A stretch of DNA of 64,000 nt from Sophora flavescens (GCA_030762895.1 JAUPTC010000018.1:1116001-1180000), one strand, 5' to 3'; shown: positions 1-13,328, numbered from the stretch's first letter. The notes: generated by a model not told the origin, from the letters alone. A program made the numbers and translations.

Positions 1-3000
1 TTTTGGGTCAAAATTAGAGTTTAGTTTTGAATTAAGGTTTTGAGTTAAAAATAGGGTTTTGGGTCAAAAATAGGGTTAGAAATAGGGTTTTGGTTTAAAA
101 TTAGGGTTTCGGGACAGATTTAGGGTTCTAGGTTAGATTTAGGGTTTAGGGTTTGAAATAGGGTTTTGAGTTTAAATAAGGGTTTTAGGTCAAAAATAGG
201 TTTAGAATTAGGGTTTTGGGTCAAAATTAGGGCTTTGGATTAAAATTACGGTTTGGGGTCAAATTTTGGGTTTAGGGGTAAAATTAGGGTTTAGGGTTTG
301 ATTTAGGGTTTTGAGTTAAAAATAGGGTTTTGGGTCAAAATAGGGTTAGAATTAGGGTTTTTTGTCAAACCTTGGGTTTTGGGTCCAAATTTTGGTTTTG
401 GGTCAAATTTTGGTTTTGGGTTTGAATTAAGGTTTTGAGTTAAAAATAGGGTTTTGGGTCAAAAATAAGGTTAGAATTAGGGTTTTTGGTCAAATTTAGG
501 GTTTTGGGTCAAAATTAGGGTTTTTGGTACAAATTAGGGCTTAGGGCATGAATTAGGGTTTTGAGTTAAAAATAGGTTTTTGGGTCAAAAATAGGGTTAA
601 ATTAGGGTTTTGGGTTATAATTACGGTTGAGTCAAAATTAGGGCTTATGGTTAGTATTTGGGTTAGAATTAGGGTTTTTGGTAAAATTAGGGTTTCGGGT
701 CAAAATTAGGGTCGGGGTCAAATTTAGGGTTTTTGATGAAAATTGGGGTTTAGGGTTTGAAATAGGGTTTAGGGTTTGAAATAGGTTTTGGGTCTAAAAT
801 AGGGTTAGAATTAGGGTTTTAGGTCAAAATTAGGGCTTTGGGTCAAACGTAGGGTTTAGGGTTTGAATTAGGGTTTTGGGTCAAAATTAGGGTTTACGGT
901 TTAAAAAAAGAATTTTGGGTCAAAAATAGGGTTAGAATTAGGGTTTTGGGTCAAAATTAGGGCTTTGGGTTCAAATTACGGTTTTGGTTAAAAATTTGGG
1001 TTTCGGATCAAAATTAGGGTTCTGGGTCAAATTTAGGGTTTCGGATCAAAATTTAGGGTTTAGGGTTTGAAATAGGGTTTTGAGATTAAAATAGGGTTTT
1101 GGGTAAAAAATACGGTTAGAATTAGGGTTTTGGGTCAAAATTAGGGTTTAGGTTCAAAATTAGGGTTCTGGGTCAGATTTAGGGTTTAGGGTCAAAATTA
1201 GGGCTTTGGTGGTTTAGGGTTTAAATTTGGGTTTTGGGTTAAAATTAGGGTTTTGGGTCAAAATTGGGTTAGAATTAGGGTTTTGGGTCCAAATTTGGGT
1301 TTTGGGTCACAGTTAGGGTTTAGAGTTTGGATTAAGGTTTTGAGTTAAAATTAGGGTTTTGGGTTAAAAATAAGGTTAGAATTCGGGTTTTGGGCCAGAA
1401 TTAGGGTTTTAGGTCGAAAGTAGGGCTCTGGGTTAAAATTATGGGTTTTGGTCAAAATAGGGTTAGAATTTAGGGATTTGGGTAAAAATTATAGGGCTTT
1501 GGGTTAAAATTAGGGTTTGGGGTCAGAATTTGGGTTTTGGGTCAGAATTAGGGTTTTGGGTCAGAATTAGGGTTTAGGGTTTGAATTAGGGTTGAGTTAA
1601 AAATAGGGTTTTGGGTCAAAAATAGGGTTTGAATTAAGGTTTTGGGTTAAAATTAGGGTTTTGGGAAAAATTAGGGTTCTGGGTCAAATTTAGGGTTTAG
1701 GATCAAAACTAGGGTTTAGGGTTTGAATTAGGGTTTTGAGTTAAAAATTGGGTTTTGGGTCAAAAATAGGGTTAGAATTAGGGTTTTGGGTTAAAATTAG
1801 TGTTTTGGGAAAAATTAGGGTTCTGGGTCAAATTTAGGGTTTGGGATCAAACCTATGGTTTAGGGTTTGAATTAGGGTTTTGAGTTTAAAATAGGGTTTT
1901 GGGTCAAAAATAATGTTAGTATTTGGGTTTGGGGTTAAAATTTGGGTATTGGGTCCAAATTAAGGTTTTGGGTCAAAATTAGAGTTTAGTTTTTGAATTT
2001 AGGTTTTGAGTTAAAAATAGGGTTTTGGGTCAAAAATAGGGTTAGAAATAGGGGTTTGGTTTAAAATTAGGGTTTCGGGACAGATTTAGGGTTCTAGGTC
2101 AGATTTAGGGTTTAGGGTTTGAAATAGGGTTTTGAGTTTAAATTACGGTTTTAGGTCAAAAATAGGGTTAGAATTAGGGTTTTGGGTCAAAATTAGGGCT
2201 TGTAGTTAAAATTAGGGTTTGGGGTCAAATTTTGGGTTTAGGGGTAAAATTAGGGTTTTGGGTTTGAATTAGGGTTTTGAGTTAAAAATAGGGTTTTGGG
2301 TCAAAATAGGGTTAGAATTAGGGTTTTTGGTCAAACCTTGGGTTTTGGGTCCAAATTTTGGTTTTGGGTCAAATTTAGGGTTTAGGGTTTGAATTAAGGT
2401 TTTCAGTTAAAAATAGGGTTTTGGGTCAAAAATAAGGTTAGAATTAGGGTTTTTGGTCAAAATTAGGGTTTTTGGTACAAATTAGGGCTTACGGTATGAA
2501 TTAGGGTTTTCAGTTAAAAATAGGTTTTTGGGTCAAAAATAGGGTTAAATTAGGGTTTTGGGTTAAAATTAGGGTTGATTCAAAATTAGGGCTTATGGTT
2601 AGTATTTGGGTTAGAATTAGGGTTTTCGGTAAAATTAGGGTTTCGGGCCAAAATTAGGGTCGGGGTCAAATTTAGGGTTTTTGATGAAAATTAGGGTTTA
2701 GGGTTTGAAATAGGGTTTTGGGTCTAAAATTGGGTTAGAATTAGGGTTTTAGGTCAAAATTAGGGCTTTGGGTCAAACATAGGGTTTATGGTTTGAATTA
2801 GGGTTTTGGGTCAAAATTAGGGTTTACGGTTTAAAAAAAGGATTTTGGGTCAAAAATAGGGTTAGAATTAGGGTTTTGGGTCAAAATTAGGGCTTTGGGT
2901 TAAAATTAGGGTTGTGTTCAAATTAGGGTTTTGGTTAAAAATTAGGGTTTCGGATCAAAATTAGGGTTTAGGGTTTGAAATAGGGTTTTGAGATTAAAAT

Positions 3001-3591
3001 AGGGTTTTGGGTAAAAAATACGGTTAGAATTAGGGTTTTGGGTCAAAATTAGGGTTTAGGGTCAAAATTAGGGTTCTGGGTCAGATTTAGGGTTTAGGGT
3101 CAAAATTAGGGCCTTGGTGGTTTAGGGTTTGAATTTGGGTTTTGGGTTAAAATGAGGGTTTTGGGTCAAAATCGGGTTAGAATTAGGGTTTTGGGTCCAA
3201 ATTTGGGTTTTGGGTCACAGTTAGGGTTTAGGGTTTGAATTAAGGTTTTGAGTTAAAAATAGGGTTTTGGGTTAAAAATAAGGTTAGAATTCGGGTTTTG
3301 GGTCAGAATTAGGGTTTTAGGTCGAAAGTAGGGCTCTGGGTTAAAATTATGGGTTTGGGTCAAAATAGGGTTAGAATTTAGGGATTTGGGTAAAAATTAG
3401 GGCTTTGGGTTAAAATTAGGGTTTGGGGTCAGAATTTGGGTTTTGGGTCAGAATTAGGGTTTTGGATCAAAATTAGGGTTTAGGGTTTGAATTAGGGTTG
3501 AGTTAAAAATAGGGTTTTCGGTCAAAAATAGGGTTTAAATTAGGGTTTTGGGAAAAATTAGGGTTCTGGGTCAAATTTAGGGTTTAGGATC
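1..3591 (+). repeat. Telomere-like degenerate satellite, G-rich strand on top
   Basis: This is a tandem array of a ~19-bp unit, typically TTAGGGTTTTGGGTCAAAA, with variants such as TTAGGGCTTTGGGTTAAAA and ATAGGGTTTTGAGTTAAAA. The top strand has G runs of three or four and almost no C. Words of the plant telomere repeat TTTAGGG are frequent, but perfect runs reach only about two units, so this is telomere-like and not telomeric. TAG and TAA stops recur in the forward frames and no ORF is credible. A larger period is visible: the segment starting near position 5 recurs near 1970, including the rare phrases GAGTTTAGTTTT and TTTCGGGACAGATTTAGGG. That gives a higher-order unit of about 1.97 kb present 1.8 times. 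No gene was seen. Confidence 0.95.
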
Positions 3592-3654
3592 TGTAACACC
3601 CTAGTTTTTACACCTATGATTAATTATTTTATTTTGATGTTTATGTTTATTAAG
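3592..3654. mobile_element. LTR-type terminus cut by assembly gap
   Basis: The satellite stops abruptly at 3591 and non-satellite, AT-rich DNA begins with TGTAACACCC. This matches the terminal inverted repeat of the LTRs at 32300 and 7019, and LTR ends are TG...CA. Only 63 bases are visible before the gap. After the first ~17 bases the sequence aligns poorly with either end of the 32300-35893 element, so it may belong to a related but different LTR family; its orientation cannot be fixed. The five bases outside it, GGATC, do not match the AGTTT/AAACT flank of the element ending at 7019. It is therefore probably not the other end of that same insertion. Confidence 0.55.
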
Positions 3655-4154
3655 NNNNNNNNNNNNNNNNNNNNNNNNNNNNNNNNNNNNNNNNNNNNNN
3701 NNNNNNNNNNNNNNNNNNNNNNNNNNNNNNNNNNNNNNNNNNNNNNNNNNNNNNNNNNNNNNNNNNNNNNNNNNNNNNNNNNNNNNNNNNNNNNNNNNNN
3801 NNNNNNNNNNNNNNNNNNNNNNNNNNNNNNNNNNNNNNNNNNNNNNNNNNNNNNNNNNNNNNNNNNNNNNNNNNNNNNNNNNNNNNNNNNNNNNNNNNNN
3901 NNNNNNNNNNNNNNNNNNNNNNNNNNNNNNNNNNNNNNNNNNNNNNNNNNNNNNNNNNNNNNNNNNNNNNNNNNNNNNNNNNNNNNNNNNNNNNNNNNNN
4001 NNNNNNNNNNNNNNNNNNNNNNNNNNNNNNNNNNNNNNNNNNNNNNNNNNNNNNNNNNNNNNNNNNNNNNNNNNNNNNNNNNNNNNNNNNNNNNNNNNNN
4101 NNNNNNNNNNNNNNNNNNNNNNNNNNNNNNNNNNNNNNNNNNNNNNNNNNNNNN
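3655..4154. other. Assembly gap, 500 N
   Basis: Exactly 500 N, the size of a placeholder gap of unknown true length. ORFs that appear to cross it are artefacts. The sequences on its two sides are both LTR-like but do not clearly belong to one insertion. Confidence 0.98.
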
Positions 4155-7019
4155 AAAAGATATATTGATCCACTCCTAATCTCAATGCATCATCATCACC
4201 GACACGCCTGGCCATATACTGGATCCACTTTGGATTCAATGCTCATTTACATGAGACACCATTGAATGCATGAGAAAAAACTTTTATTCTCGCTGGTTTT
4301 CTTTGTCGATACCCTTCTTCTTCTTGCCGAAGTAACAAGCGACCACTATGCTTAATTTCACTAAGACTTTTCTACTTAAAAATAAATACATGACACATAG
4401 TCCAAATATTTTAATTCTCAACGTAGGACACATAGTTCTGACGTTTCAATCACTTGTATTCTTTAACCATGCAATTAGTTTGTGGGTCAAAAGCATATGG
4501 AATTAAGCACTTTCCACATCAATTTAGACACACACCCAAAAACAAAACTTACAGACACTCGCCCCATGACAATGCATCTCGATCTACGTGTTCATACAAC
4601 ACCAGAACTCCACATCCTCAGTGCTTTGTGCTTATTTATCTCAAGCAAACATTTTTGCTCAGTTGTAAATACAAATAAAAGCCAAAATCTCATCTGCTTA
4701 ACTAACATTGAAACCAATAAAAATATTTTTGCCAAATCCTTTTCAAAACGTTAATAAATTTTTAAAAATCATTATAAATTTTTATTTCTAATTATTTCAC
4801 TTAAGAATAATTTTCAATAAAGGTCAACACAACAAAATTTTAATAAAAAGATTTAATAAAAAATTTTTTAAAATTTAAATAATTTATTTAAATATTTAAT
4901 AATATTAAATAAATAATATTAAATAACTTGTATCACTTCTCCTATTTAAGCAATTGTTCGATAATCGGCCATAACACATTTTTGGAACTTAATCACTTTA
5001 AATAATATTTTATAATAAAATTGAATTTATTATATACAAATTGTGTTCTAGTACCTTCTCAACGCGCCATTATGCTTATCGACATCAAGTCATAAACATA
5101 CAAAATAATTTTTCATTTCCAAAATTTCAATGACCTCTCGACAATTATCCAAGCTTATTACGTTATCTCACTAAAATTTTTAACACTACTAAATGTCGTG
5201 TTACTTAGTCTAAATACTCAACAAATAGACAATTCCAATCACTAAATAGTAGGTGGTAGTGTATTTGTCTATGACAGGGACATAATTATAATATAAAATA
5301 AATAATTACACCGTGTTCACACATCATTCAATTCACTACTGTGATAAATATCACATCAACCAATAATTAATAGAAACAAATGATAATATAATAAAATATT
5401 TGCGTAAAATACAGCATGACTTCTACAAAAAAAAATGAGATTACCCCTCTGTATACTCCTCGCTACCTCTTTTGCATACTACTATAGCTCCCCACCTCCC
5501 GACCCGATCCACCTGCTGTACTCGTGCTAAATCGCGCTTAACAGTTTCTTCAAACGACTTACAACACCAAATAATCAAATCAAACAACAATACACTTGGT
5601 TTATGGAGGTTAGTTCTACTTCAACTAACTATCTAGTTAGAAATTTGAATTTGATTAACTTATGGATTAATGATCCATAGTTAATTACATGATTAATCAC
5701 TCTTAAACCATGATTATGAACCAAGAACATGAACTAACTCATCTAGTTTTAAGAACTAGGTTCGGCTTTTCTAAGATTTTTAGGCTAGAAATTTTAAAAT
5801 TTCATCAACTCTTGGATTTAATCAACAAACAAAGCTTAGAGTTTGATTCAAGTGTTACAAACAACTTTGAATTACAAAATCTTAGTACTCATACTACTTA
5901 GTGTTTTGCTTTGATGAGATCTGTGGTAAGTTTGGATTTTTTTTGATCTTCTATACTTGAATAAAGAACTAGCAAGATACAAAAGGATTAAACCACGAAT
6001 CATGACACTTAAAATGAAACAAAACCCAAGAACACAACCCTTGGACCTCCAGATTCGCCAGCAACGCAGAAATCAACGATAGAAATTTCTCACGATCTTA
6101 TGCTTCGATAATTAAAATAGAGATGATTATATGATCATAGCAATTGGTTTCATGTCAAAAAGGAATTTTTCTAGGGAATTAATTAGAATTTTGGATCTAA
6201 CTCAGTGAACTTTTTAAAAGTAAATGATGAACATAAGGAATCTTTAACCAGTGAATCTCATGGGTTGTGAAGAGAAATGATTTAAAATGACAAGAGAATA
6301 AGTATTACTCTCTTGACGATCCAAGGAAAAACAATATTTGGACTTAGATTCTTTGAATTTTCTTATGGTGTTTTTATGGAAAGTTGATGAACTTTGGAGA
6401 AAAGACAAAGGAAACGGAAGAAATGCTTAATGAAGAAGACAATATATTTAATGAAGGAGACAAGAGTGAGTCGTGAGTGTTGGATAGGTTTTTGGTCAAT
6501 CTTTTTCCAATGGCATTTACTGTACTGTCATAAAAAGACAAGTGGCAAATGGCTGGGTTTCATAGACAGACTTCACTTATGTCATGGGTCCGTGCTATTA
6601 TGACGATGGATAAGACCGCCAAAATGCTTTCGCCAAGCTTTGCCAACTCATCATTCTCGCATACAATCCACTCTCGATTCATCTGACGCAAGCTTTTCTT
6701 AGAGATATTCCACGATAATCCGCAACAAATTAATATAATATTTTTAATTTTTTTACCAAAATTTTCAAAATCTCCAAGATCTGCAGTGGGGCCATTAAAA
6801 AAAAAATTCATCTCATTCACGTATTTCAAAATTGTGTCTTATGAGCAGAAACTTTTACCGCCATGAAAAACACGCATCGGGTTCCACCTCAGTCTTCAAC
6901 CCAAAATTTCATCGTGAAACCCTGGAGATATATTACAAGACAGAAATAACGGATTTTGCCCAAAAATATTTTTATATACTACTATCGACACTAATTAAGT
7001 ATTAAAACGGGGTGTTACA
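4155..7019 (-). mobile_element. Truncated long LTR (solo-LTR-like), copy 1
   Basis: Read on the minus strand, this begins at 7019 with TGTAACACCCC and runs collinearly with the complete copy at 32300-35893. The match continues to about the equivalent of 35240 and then enters the gap, so the last ~650 bp are missing. Matching landmarks include the opening ~180 bp, the ACTCACTCTTGTCTCC segment before an AT-rich TATA-like site (6441-6455 here), and the segment around 4190-4250 with CATTTACATGAGACACC. By eye the two copies are roughly 80% alike with many indels, so this is an old insertion. The flank at 7020-7024 is AAACT, i.e. AGTTT in element orientation, the same half target duplication as copy 2. 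Short ORFs of 63-90 codons inside it lack family features and are not genes. No reverse transcriptase, integrase or gag was recognised. Confidence 0.85.
6441..6455 (-). promoter_or_regulatory. Candidate LTR TATA-like site, copy 1
   Basis: On the minus strand, CTCCTTCATTAAATATATTG follows a conserved ACTCACTCTTGT segment, about 0.57 kb from the LTR start. The equivalent place in copy 2 (32862-32871) keeps an AT-rich TATA-like core although the surroundings have diverged. This fits a U3 promoter. It is inferred from position and conservation only. Confidence 0.35.
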
Positions 7020-7800
7020 AAACTCAAAACTTTAATTTCAAACCCAAAACCCTAAATTTGACCCAAGACCCTAATTTTGACCTAAAACCCTAATTTTGAC
7101 CCAAAACCCAAATTCTAACCCAAAACCCTATTTTTAACTCAAAACTCTAATTCAAACCCCAAACCCTAATTTGGACCAAAAACCCTAATTTTAACCCCAA
7201 ACCCTAATTCTAACCCTATTTATGACCCAAAACCCTAAGTTTAAACTCAAAACCCTAACCTTTCGAACCCTAAACCCTAAATTTGACCAGAGACCCTAAA
7301 TCCTTCCAAACCCTAATTTTAAACCAAAACCTAATTCTAACTCTATTTTTGACCCAAACCCCTATTTTTAACTCAAACCTTAATTCAAAACTAAACTCCT
7401 AATTTTAACCAAAACACTAATTTGGACCCAACCCTAATTTTTCCCCAAACCCAAAACCCTAATTTTTGACCCAAAACCCTATTTTAAACTCAAAACCCTA
7501 ATTCAAACCCTAAACCATAGTTTTGATCCCAAACCCTAAATTTTAACCCAACCCTAATTTTTCCCCAAACCCTAATTTTAAATCAAAACCTAATTCTAAC
7601 CTTTTTTGATCCAAAACCCTAATTCTACCCCCAAACCCTAATTTTAACCCCAAAACCCTAATTTTTCAAAAACCCTATTTTGACCCAAACCCCAATTTTT
7701 AACTCAAAACCCTATTTCAAACCCTATACCCTATTTTTCATCCTAAACCCTAAATTTGACCCAGAACCCTAATTTTGACTCGAATCCCAAATTTTAAACC

Positions 7801-8063
7801 AAAACCCTAAATTTAACCCAAAACCCTAATTCTAACCCTATTTTTGTCCCAAAACCCTATTTTTAACTCAAAACCCTAATTCAAACCCAAAACCCTAATT
7901 TTGACACTAAACCCTAACTTTGACCCCGAAACCAAAACCCTAAATTTAACCCAAAACCCTAATTCTAACCCTATTTTTGTCCCAAAACCCTATTTTTAAC
8001 TCAAAACCCTAATTCAAACCCAAAACCCTAATTTTGACACTAAACCCTAACTTTGACCCCGAA
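7801..8063 (-). repeat. Recent 133-bp tandem duplication inside the satellite
   Basis: The 130 bases from 7801 to 7930 recur without a mismatch at 7934-8063, including the uncommon phrases TTTTTGTCCC and TTTTGACACTAAACCC. The homologous stretch near 14040-14180 is present once, so this is a local duplication spanning about seven basic units. Confidence 0.85.
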
Positions 8064-9406
8064 CCCCAATTTTTGACCGAAACCCTAATATTAACCCAAA
8101 ATCCTAATGCTAACCCAAATTCTAACCAAAAACCTAATTTTGACAAACCCTAAACCCTAATTTTAACCAAAACCCTAATTCTAGCCCTATTTTTGACCCA
8201 AAACATATCTTTAACTCATAACCCTAATTCAAACCCTAAACCCTAATGTTGTCCAAAAACCCTAATTTTGACCAAAACCCATAATTTTAACCCAAAACCT
8301 ACTTTTAAACCTAAAACCTTAATTCTGACACAAAAACCCAATTCTAACCTTATTTTTAACCCAAAACCCTATTTTTAACTCAAAACCTTAATTCAACCCC
8401 TAAACCTAATTTTGACCTAAAACCCAAATTTGGACCCAAAACCCAAGTTTTGACCAGAACCCTAATTCTAACCCGATTTTGACCCAAAACCTAATTTTAA
8501 CCCAAAACCCAAATTCAAACCCTAAACCCCAAACCTAATTTTGACCCTAAACCCTAAATATGACCAAAACCCTAATTTTAACCCAAAACCTAATTCTAAC
8601 TTTATTTTTACAATACCTATTTAAATCTCAAAACCCTATTTCAAACCCTAAACCTAATTTTGATCCAAAACCTAAATTTGACCCAAAACCCTAATTTTGA
8701 CCAGAAAGTCTAATTTTAAACCCATACCCTAATTTGAACCCAAAACCCTAATTTTAACCCCAAGCCCTAAATCTGACCCAAAACCCTAATTCTAACCCTA
8801 TTTTTGACCCAAATCCTTTTTCAAACCGTAAACCCTAATTTTGACCCAAACCCTAATTCAAACCCTAAGCCCTATGTTTGACCCAAAGCCCTAATTTTGA
8901 CCCAAAACCCTAATTCTAACCTTATTTTAGACCCAAAACCCTATTTCAAACCCTAAACCCCAATTTCATCAAAACCCTAAATTTGATCCCAACCCTAATT
9001 TTGACCAAACCCTAATTCTAACCCAAATACTAACCATAAGCCCTAATTTTACTCAAACCAATTTTAACCCAAAACCTAATTTAACCCTATTTTTGACCCA
9101 ATAACCAATTTTTAACTCAAAACCCTAATTCATACCCTAAGCCCTAATTTGTACCAAAAACCCTAATTTTGACCAAAAACCCTAATTCTAACCTTATTTT
9201 TGAACCAAAACCCTATTTTTAACTCAAAACCTTAATTCAAACCCTAAACCCTAATTTTGACCCAAAACCATAATTTTGACCAAAAACCGTAATTCTAACC
9301 TTATTTTTGACCCAAAACCCTATTTTTAACTCAAAACCTTAATTCAAACCCTAAACCCTAAATTTGACCCAAAACCAATGACAACAAGCCAACCTAATTC
9401 TAACCC

Positions 9407-12400
9407 TATATTGACCCAAAACCCTAATTGAAACCCGAAACCCTAATATTACCCAAAATCCTAATTCTAACCCAAATTCTTACCCTAAGCCCTAATTTTG
9501 ACATAGAGCCCTAATTTTAACCAAAAACCCTAATTCTAGCCCTATTTTTGACCCAAAACATATCTTTAACTCATAACCCTAATTCAAACCCTAAACCCTA
9601 ATGTGTACAAAAAACCCTAATTTTGACCAAAACCCATAATTTTAACCCAGAGCCCTACTTTCGACCTAAAACCCTAATTCTGACCCAAAACCCGAATTCT
9701 AACCTTATTTTTAACCCAAAACCCTATTTTTAACTCAAAACCTTAATTCAAACCCTAAACCCTAACTGTGACCCAAAACCCAAATTTGGACCCAAAACCC
9801 AAGTTTTGACCCAGAACCCTAATTCTAACCCGATTTTGACCCAAAACCCTAATTTTAACCCAAAACCCAAATTCAAACCCTAAACCCCCAAAGCCCTAAT
9901 TTTGACCCTAAACCCTAAATATGACCCCGAACCCTAATTTTAACCCAAAACCCTAATTCTAACCGTATTTTTTACCCAAAACCCTATTTTAATCTCAAAA
10001 CCCTATTTCAAACCCTAAACCCTAATTTTGATCTGAAACCCTAAATTTGACCCAGAACCCTAATTTTGATCCGAAACCCTAATTTTTAACCAAAACCCTA
10101 ATTTGAACCCAAAACCCTAATTTTAACCCCAAAGCCCTAATTTTGACCCAAAACCCTAATTCTAACCCTATTTTTGACCCAAAATCCTTTTTTTCAACCG
10201 TAAACCCTAATTTTGACCCAAAACCCTAATTCAAACCCTAAGCCCTATGTTTGACCCAAAGCCCTAATTTTGACCCAAAACCCTAATTCTAACCCTATTT
10301 TAGACCCAAAACCCTATTTCAAACCCTAAACCCCAATTTTCATCAAAAACCCTAAATTTGACCCCGACCCTAATTTTGACCCGAAACCCTAATTCTAACC
10401 CAAATACTAACCATAAGCCCTAATTTTGACTCAACCGTAATTTTAACCCAAAACCCTAATTTAACCCTATTTTTGACCCAAAAACCAATTTTTAACTCAA
10501 AACCCTAATTCATACCCTAAGCCCTAATTTGTACCAAAAACCCTAATTTTGACCCAAAACCATAATTTTGACCAAAAACCCTAATTCTAACCTTATTTTT
10601 GACCCAAAACCCTATTTTTAACTCAAAACCTTAATTCAAACCCTAAACCCTAAATTTGACCCAAAACCAAAATTTGGACCCAAAAACCCAAGGTTTGACC
10701 AAAAACCCTAATTCTAACCCTATATTGACCCAAAACCCTAATTGAAACCCAAAACCCAAATATTACCCAAAATCCTAATTCTAACCCAAATTCTAACCCT
10801 TAGCCCTAATTTTGACATAGAGCCCTAATTTTAACCAAAAACCCTAATTCTAGCCCTATTTTTGACCCAAAAACATATCTTTAACTCATAACCCTAATTC
10901 AAACCCTAAACCCTAATGTGTACAAAAAACCCTAATTTTGACCAAAACCCATAATTTTAACCCAGAGCCCTACTTTCGACCTAAAACCCTAATTCTGACC
11001 CAAAACCCGAATTCTAACCTTATTTTTAACCCAAAACCCTATTTTTAACTCAAAACCTTAATTCAAACCCTAAACCCTAACTGTGACCCAAAACCCAAAT
11101 TTGGACCCAAAACCCAAGTTTTGACCCAGAACCCTAATTCTAACCCGATTTTGACCCAAAACCCTAATTTTAACCCAAAACCCAAATTCAAACCCTAAAC
11201 CCCCAAAGCCCTAATTTTGACCCTAAACCCTAAATATGACCCCGAACCCTAATTTTAACCCAAAACCCTAATTCTAACCGTATTTTTTACCCAAAACCCT
11301 ATTTTAATCTCAAAACCCTATTTCAAACCCTAAACCCTAATTTTGATCTGAAACCCTAAATTTGACCCAGAACCCTAATTTTGATCCGAAACCCTAATTT
11401 TTAACCAAAACCCTAATTTGAACCCAAAACCCTAATTTTAACCCCAAAGCCCTAATTTTGACCCAAAACCCTAATTCTAACCCTATTTTTGACCCAAAAT
11501 CCTTTTTTTCAACCGTAAACCCTAATTTTGACCCAAAACCCTAATTCAAACCCTAAGCCCTATGTTTGACCCAAAGCCCTAATTTTGACCCAAAACCCTA
11601 ATTCTAACCCTATTTTAGACCCAAAACCCTATTTCAAACCCTAAACCCCAATTTTCATCAAAAACCCTAAATTTGACCCCGACCCTAATTTTGACCCGAA
11701 ACCCTAATTCTAACCCAAATACTAACCATAAGCCCTAATTTTGACTCAACCGTAATTTTAACCCAAAACCCTAATTTAACCCTATTTTTGACCCAAAAAC
11801 CAATTTTTAACTCAAAACCCTAATTCATACCCTAAGCCCTAATTTGTACCAAAAACCCTAATTTTGACCCAAAACCATAATTTTGACCAAAAACCCTAAT
11901 TCTAACCTTATTTTTGACCCAAAACCCTATTTTTAACTCAAAACCTTAATTCAAACCCTAAACCCTAAATTTGACCCAAAACCAAAATTTGGACCCAAAA
12001 ACCCAAGGTTTGACCAAAAACCCTAATTCTAACCCTATATTGACCCAAAACCCTAATTGAAACCCAAAACCCAAATATTACCCAAAATCCTAATTCTAAC
12101 CCAAATTCTAACCCTACCCAATTTTGACATAGAGCCCTAATTTAAACCAAAAACCCTAATTCTAGCCCTATTTTTGACCCAAAAACATATCTTTAACTCA
12201 TAACCCTAATTCAAACCCTAAACCCTAATGTGTACAAAAAACCCTAATTTTGACCAAAACCCATAATTTTAACCCAGAGCCCTACTTTCGACCTAAAACC
12301 CTAATTCTGACCCAAAACCCGAATTCTAACCTTATTTTTAACCCAAAACCCTATTTTTAACTCAAAACCTTAATTCAAACCCTAAACCCTAACTGTGACC

Positions 12401-13328
12401 CAAAACCCAAATTTGGACCCAAAACCCAAGTTTTGACCCAGAACCCTAATTCTAACCCGATTTTGACCCAAAACCCTAATTTTAACCCAAAACCCAAATT
12501 CAAACCCTAAACCCCCAAAGCCCTAATTTTGACCCTAAACCCTAAATATGACCCCGAACCCTAATTTTAACCCAAAACCCTAATTCTAACCGTATTTTTT
12601 ACCCAAAACCCTATTTTAATCTCAAAACCCTATTTCAAACCCTAAACCCTAATTTTGATCTGAAACCCTAAATTTGACCCAGAACCCTAATTTTGATCCG
12701 AAACCCTAATTTTTAACCAAAACCCTAATTTGAACCCCAAAGCCCTAATTTTGACCCAAAACCCTAATTCTAACCCTATTTTTGACCCAAAATCCTTTTT
12801 TTCAACCGTAAACCCTAATTTTGACCCAAAACCCTAATTCAAACCCTAAGCCCTATGTTTGACCCAAAGCCCTAATTTTGACCCAAAACCCTAATTCTAA
12901 CCCTATTTTAGACCCAAAACCCTATTTCAAACCCTAAACCCCAATTTTCATCAAAAACCCTAAATTTGACCCCGACCCTAATTTTGACCCGAAACCCTAA
13001 TTCTAACCCAAATACTAACCATAAGCCCTAATTTTGACTCAACCGTAATTTTAACCCAAAACCCTAATTTAACCCTATTTTTGACCCAAAAACCAATTTT
13101 TAACTCAAAACCCTAATTCATACCCTAAGCCCTAATTTGTACCAAAAACCCTAATTTTGACCCAAAACCATAATTTTGACCAAAAACCCTAATTCTAACC
13201 TTATTTTTGACCCAAAACCCTATTTTTAACTCAAAACCTTAATTCAAACCCTAAACCCTAAATTTGACCCAAAACCAAAATTTGGACCCAAAAACCCAAG
13301 GTTTGACCAAAAACCCTAATTCTAACCC
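9407..13328 (-). repeat. Near-identical 1.3-kb higher-order repeats, three units
   Basis: The landmark TATATTGACC occurs at 9407, 10721, 12036 and 13329, giving units of 1314, 1315 and 1293 bp. Over most of their length the units read identically, including odd details such as CCCCCAAAGCCC and AATCCTTTTTTTCAACCG. The third unit is shorter mainly because about one basic repeat (around 12732) is missing. The next landmark is at 15476, 2147 bp later, because an extra ~0.85-kb block follows 13.36 kb. High identity beside diverged satellite indicates recent unequal exchange, or collapsed or duplicated assembly. Confidence 0.85.

Noticed and set aside
1..3591. Functional telomere at the window start
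   Set aside because: Perfect TTTAGGG runs do not exceed about two units, and the basic period is ~19 bp with kilobase higher-order structure; a telomere would show long uniform heptamers.
3601..4239. Long open frames on both strands across 3.6-4.2 kb
   Set aside because: They consist almost entirely of gap N; the flanking bases are LTR sequence.
4454..4754. Two overlapping plus-strand ORFs of 74 and 90 codons
   Set aside because: They lie antisense within the truncated LTR, overlap each other in different frames, show no domain, and the equivalent LTR copy has no matching frame.
5710..5901. 63-codon ORF in the truncated LTR
   Set aside because: Short, antisense to the element and without recognisable features; such ORFs are expected by chance in AT-rich non-satellite DNA.
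6394..6603. ORF of 69 codons sharing MKETRVSRECWIGFWS with the antisense ORF at 32570-32863
   Set aside because: The similarity is explained by the two LTR copies being homologous DNA. The frames are antisense to the element, break at different places and cover the proposed promoter region. A protein would need a conserved full-length frame in more copies.
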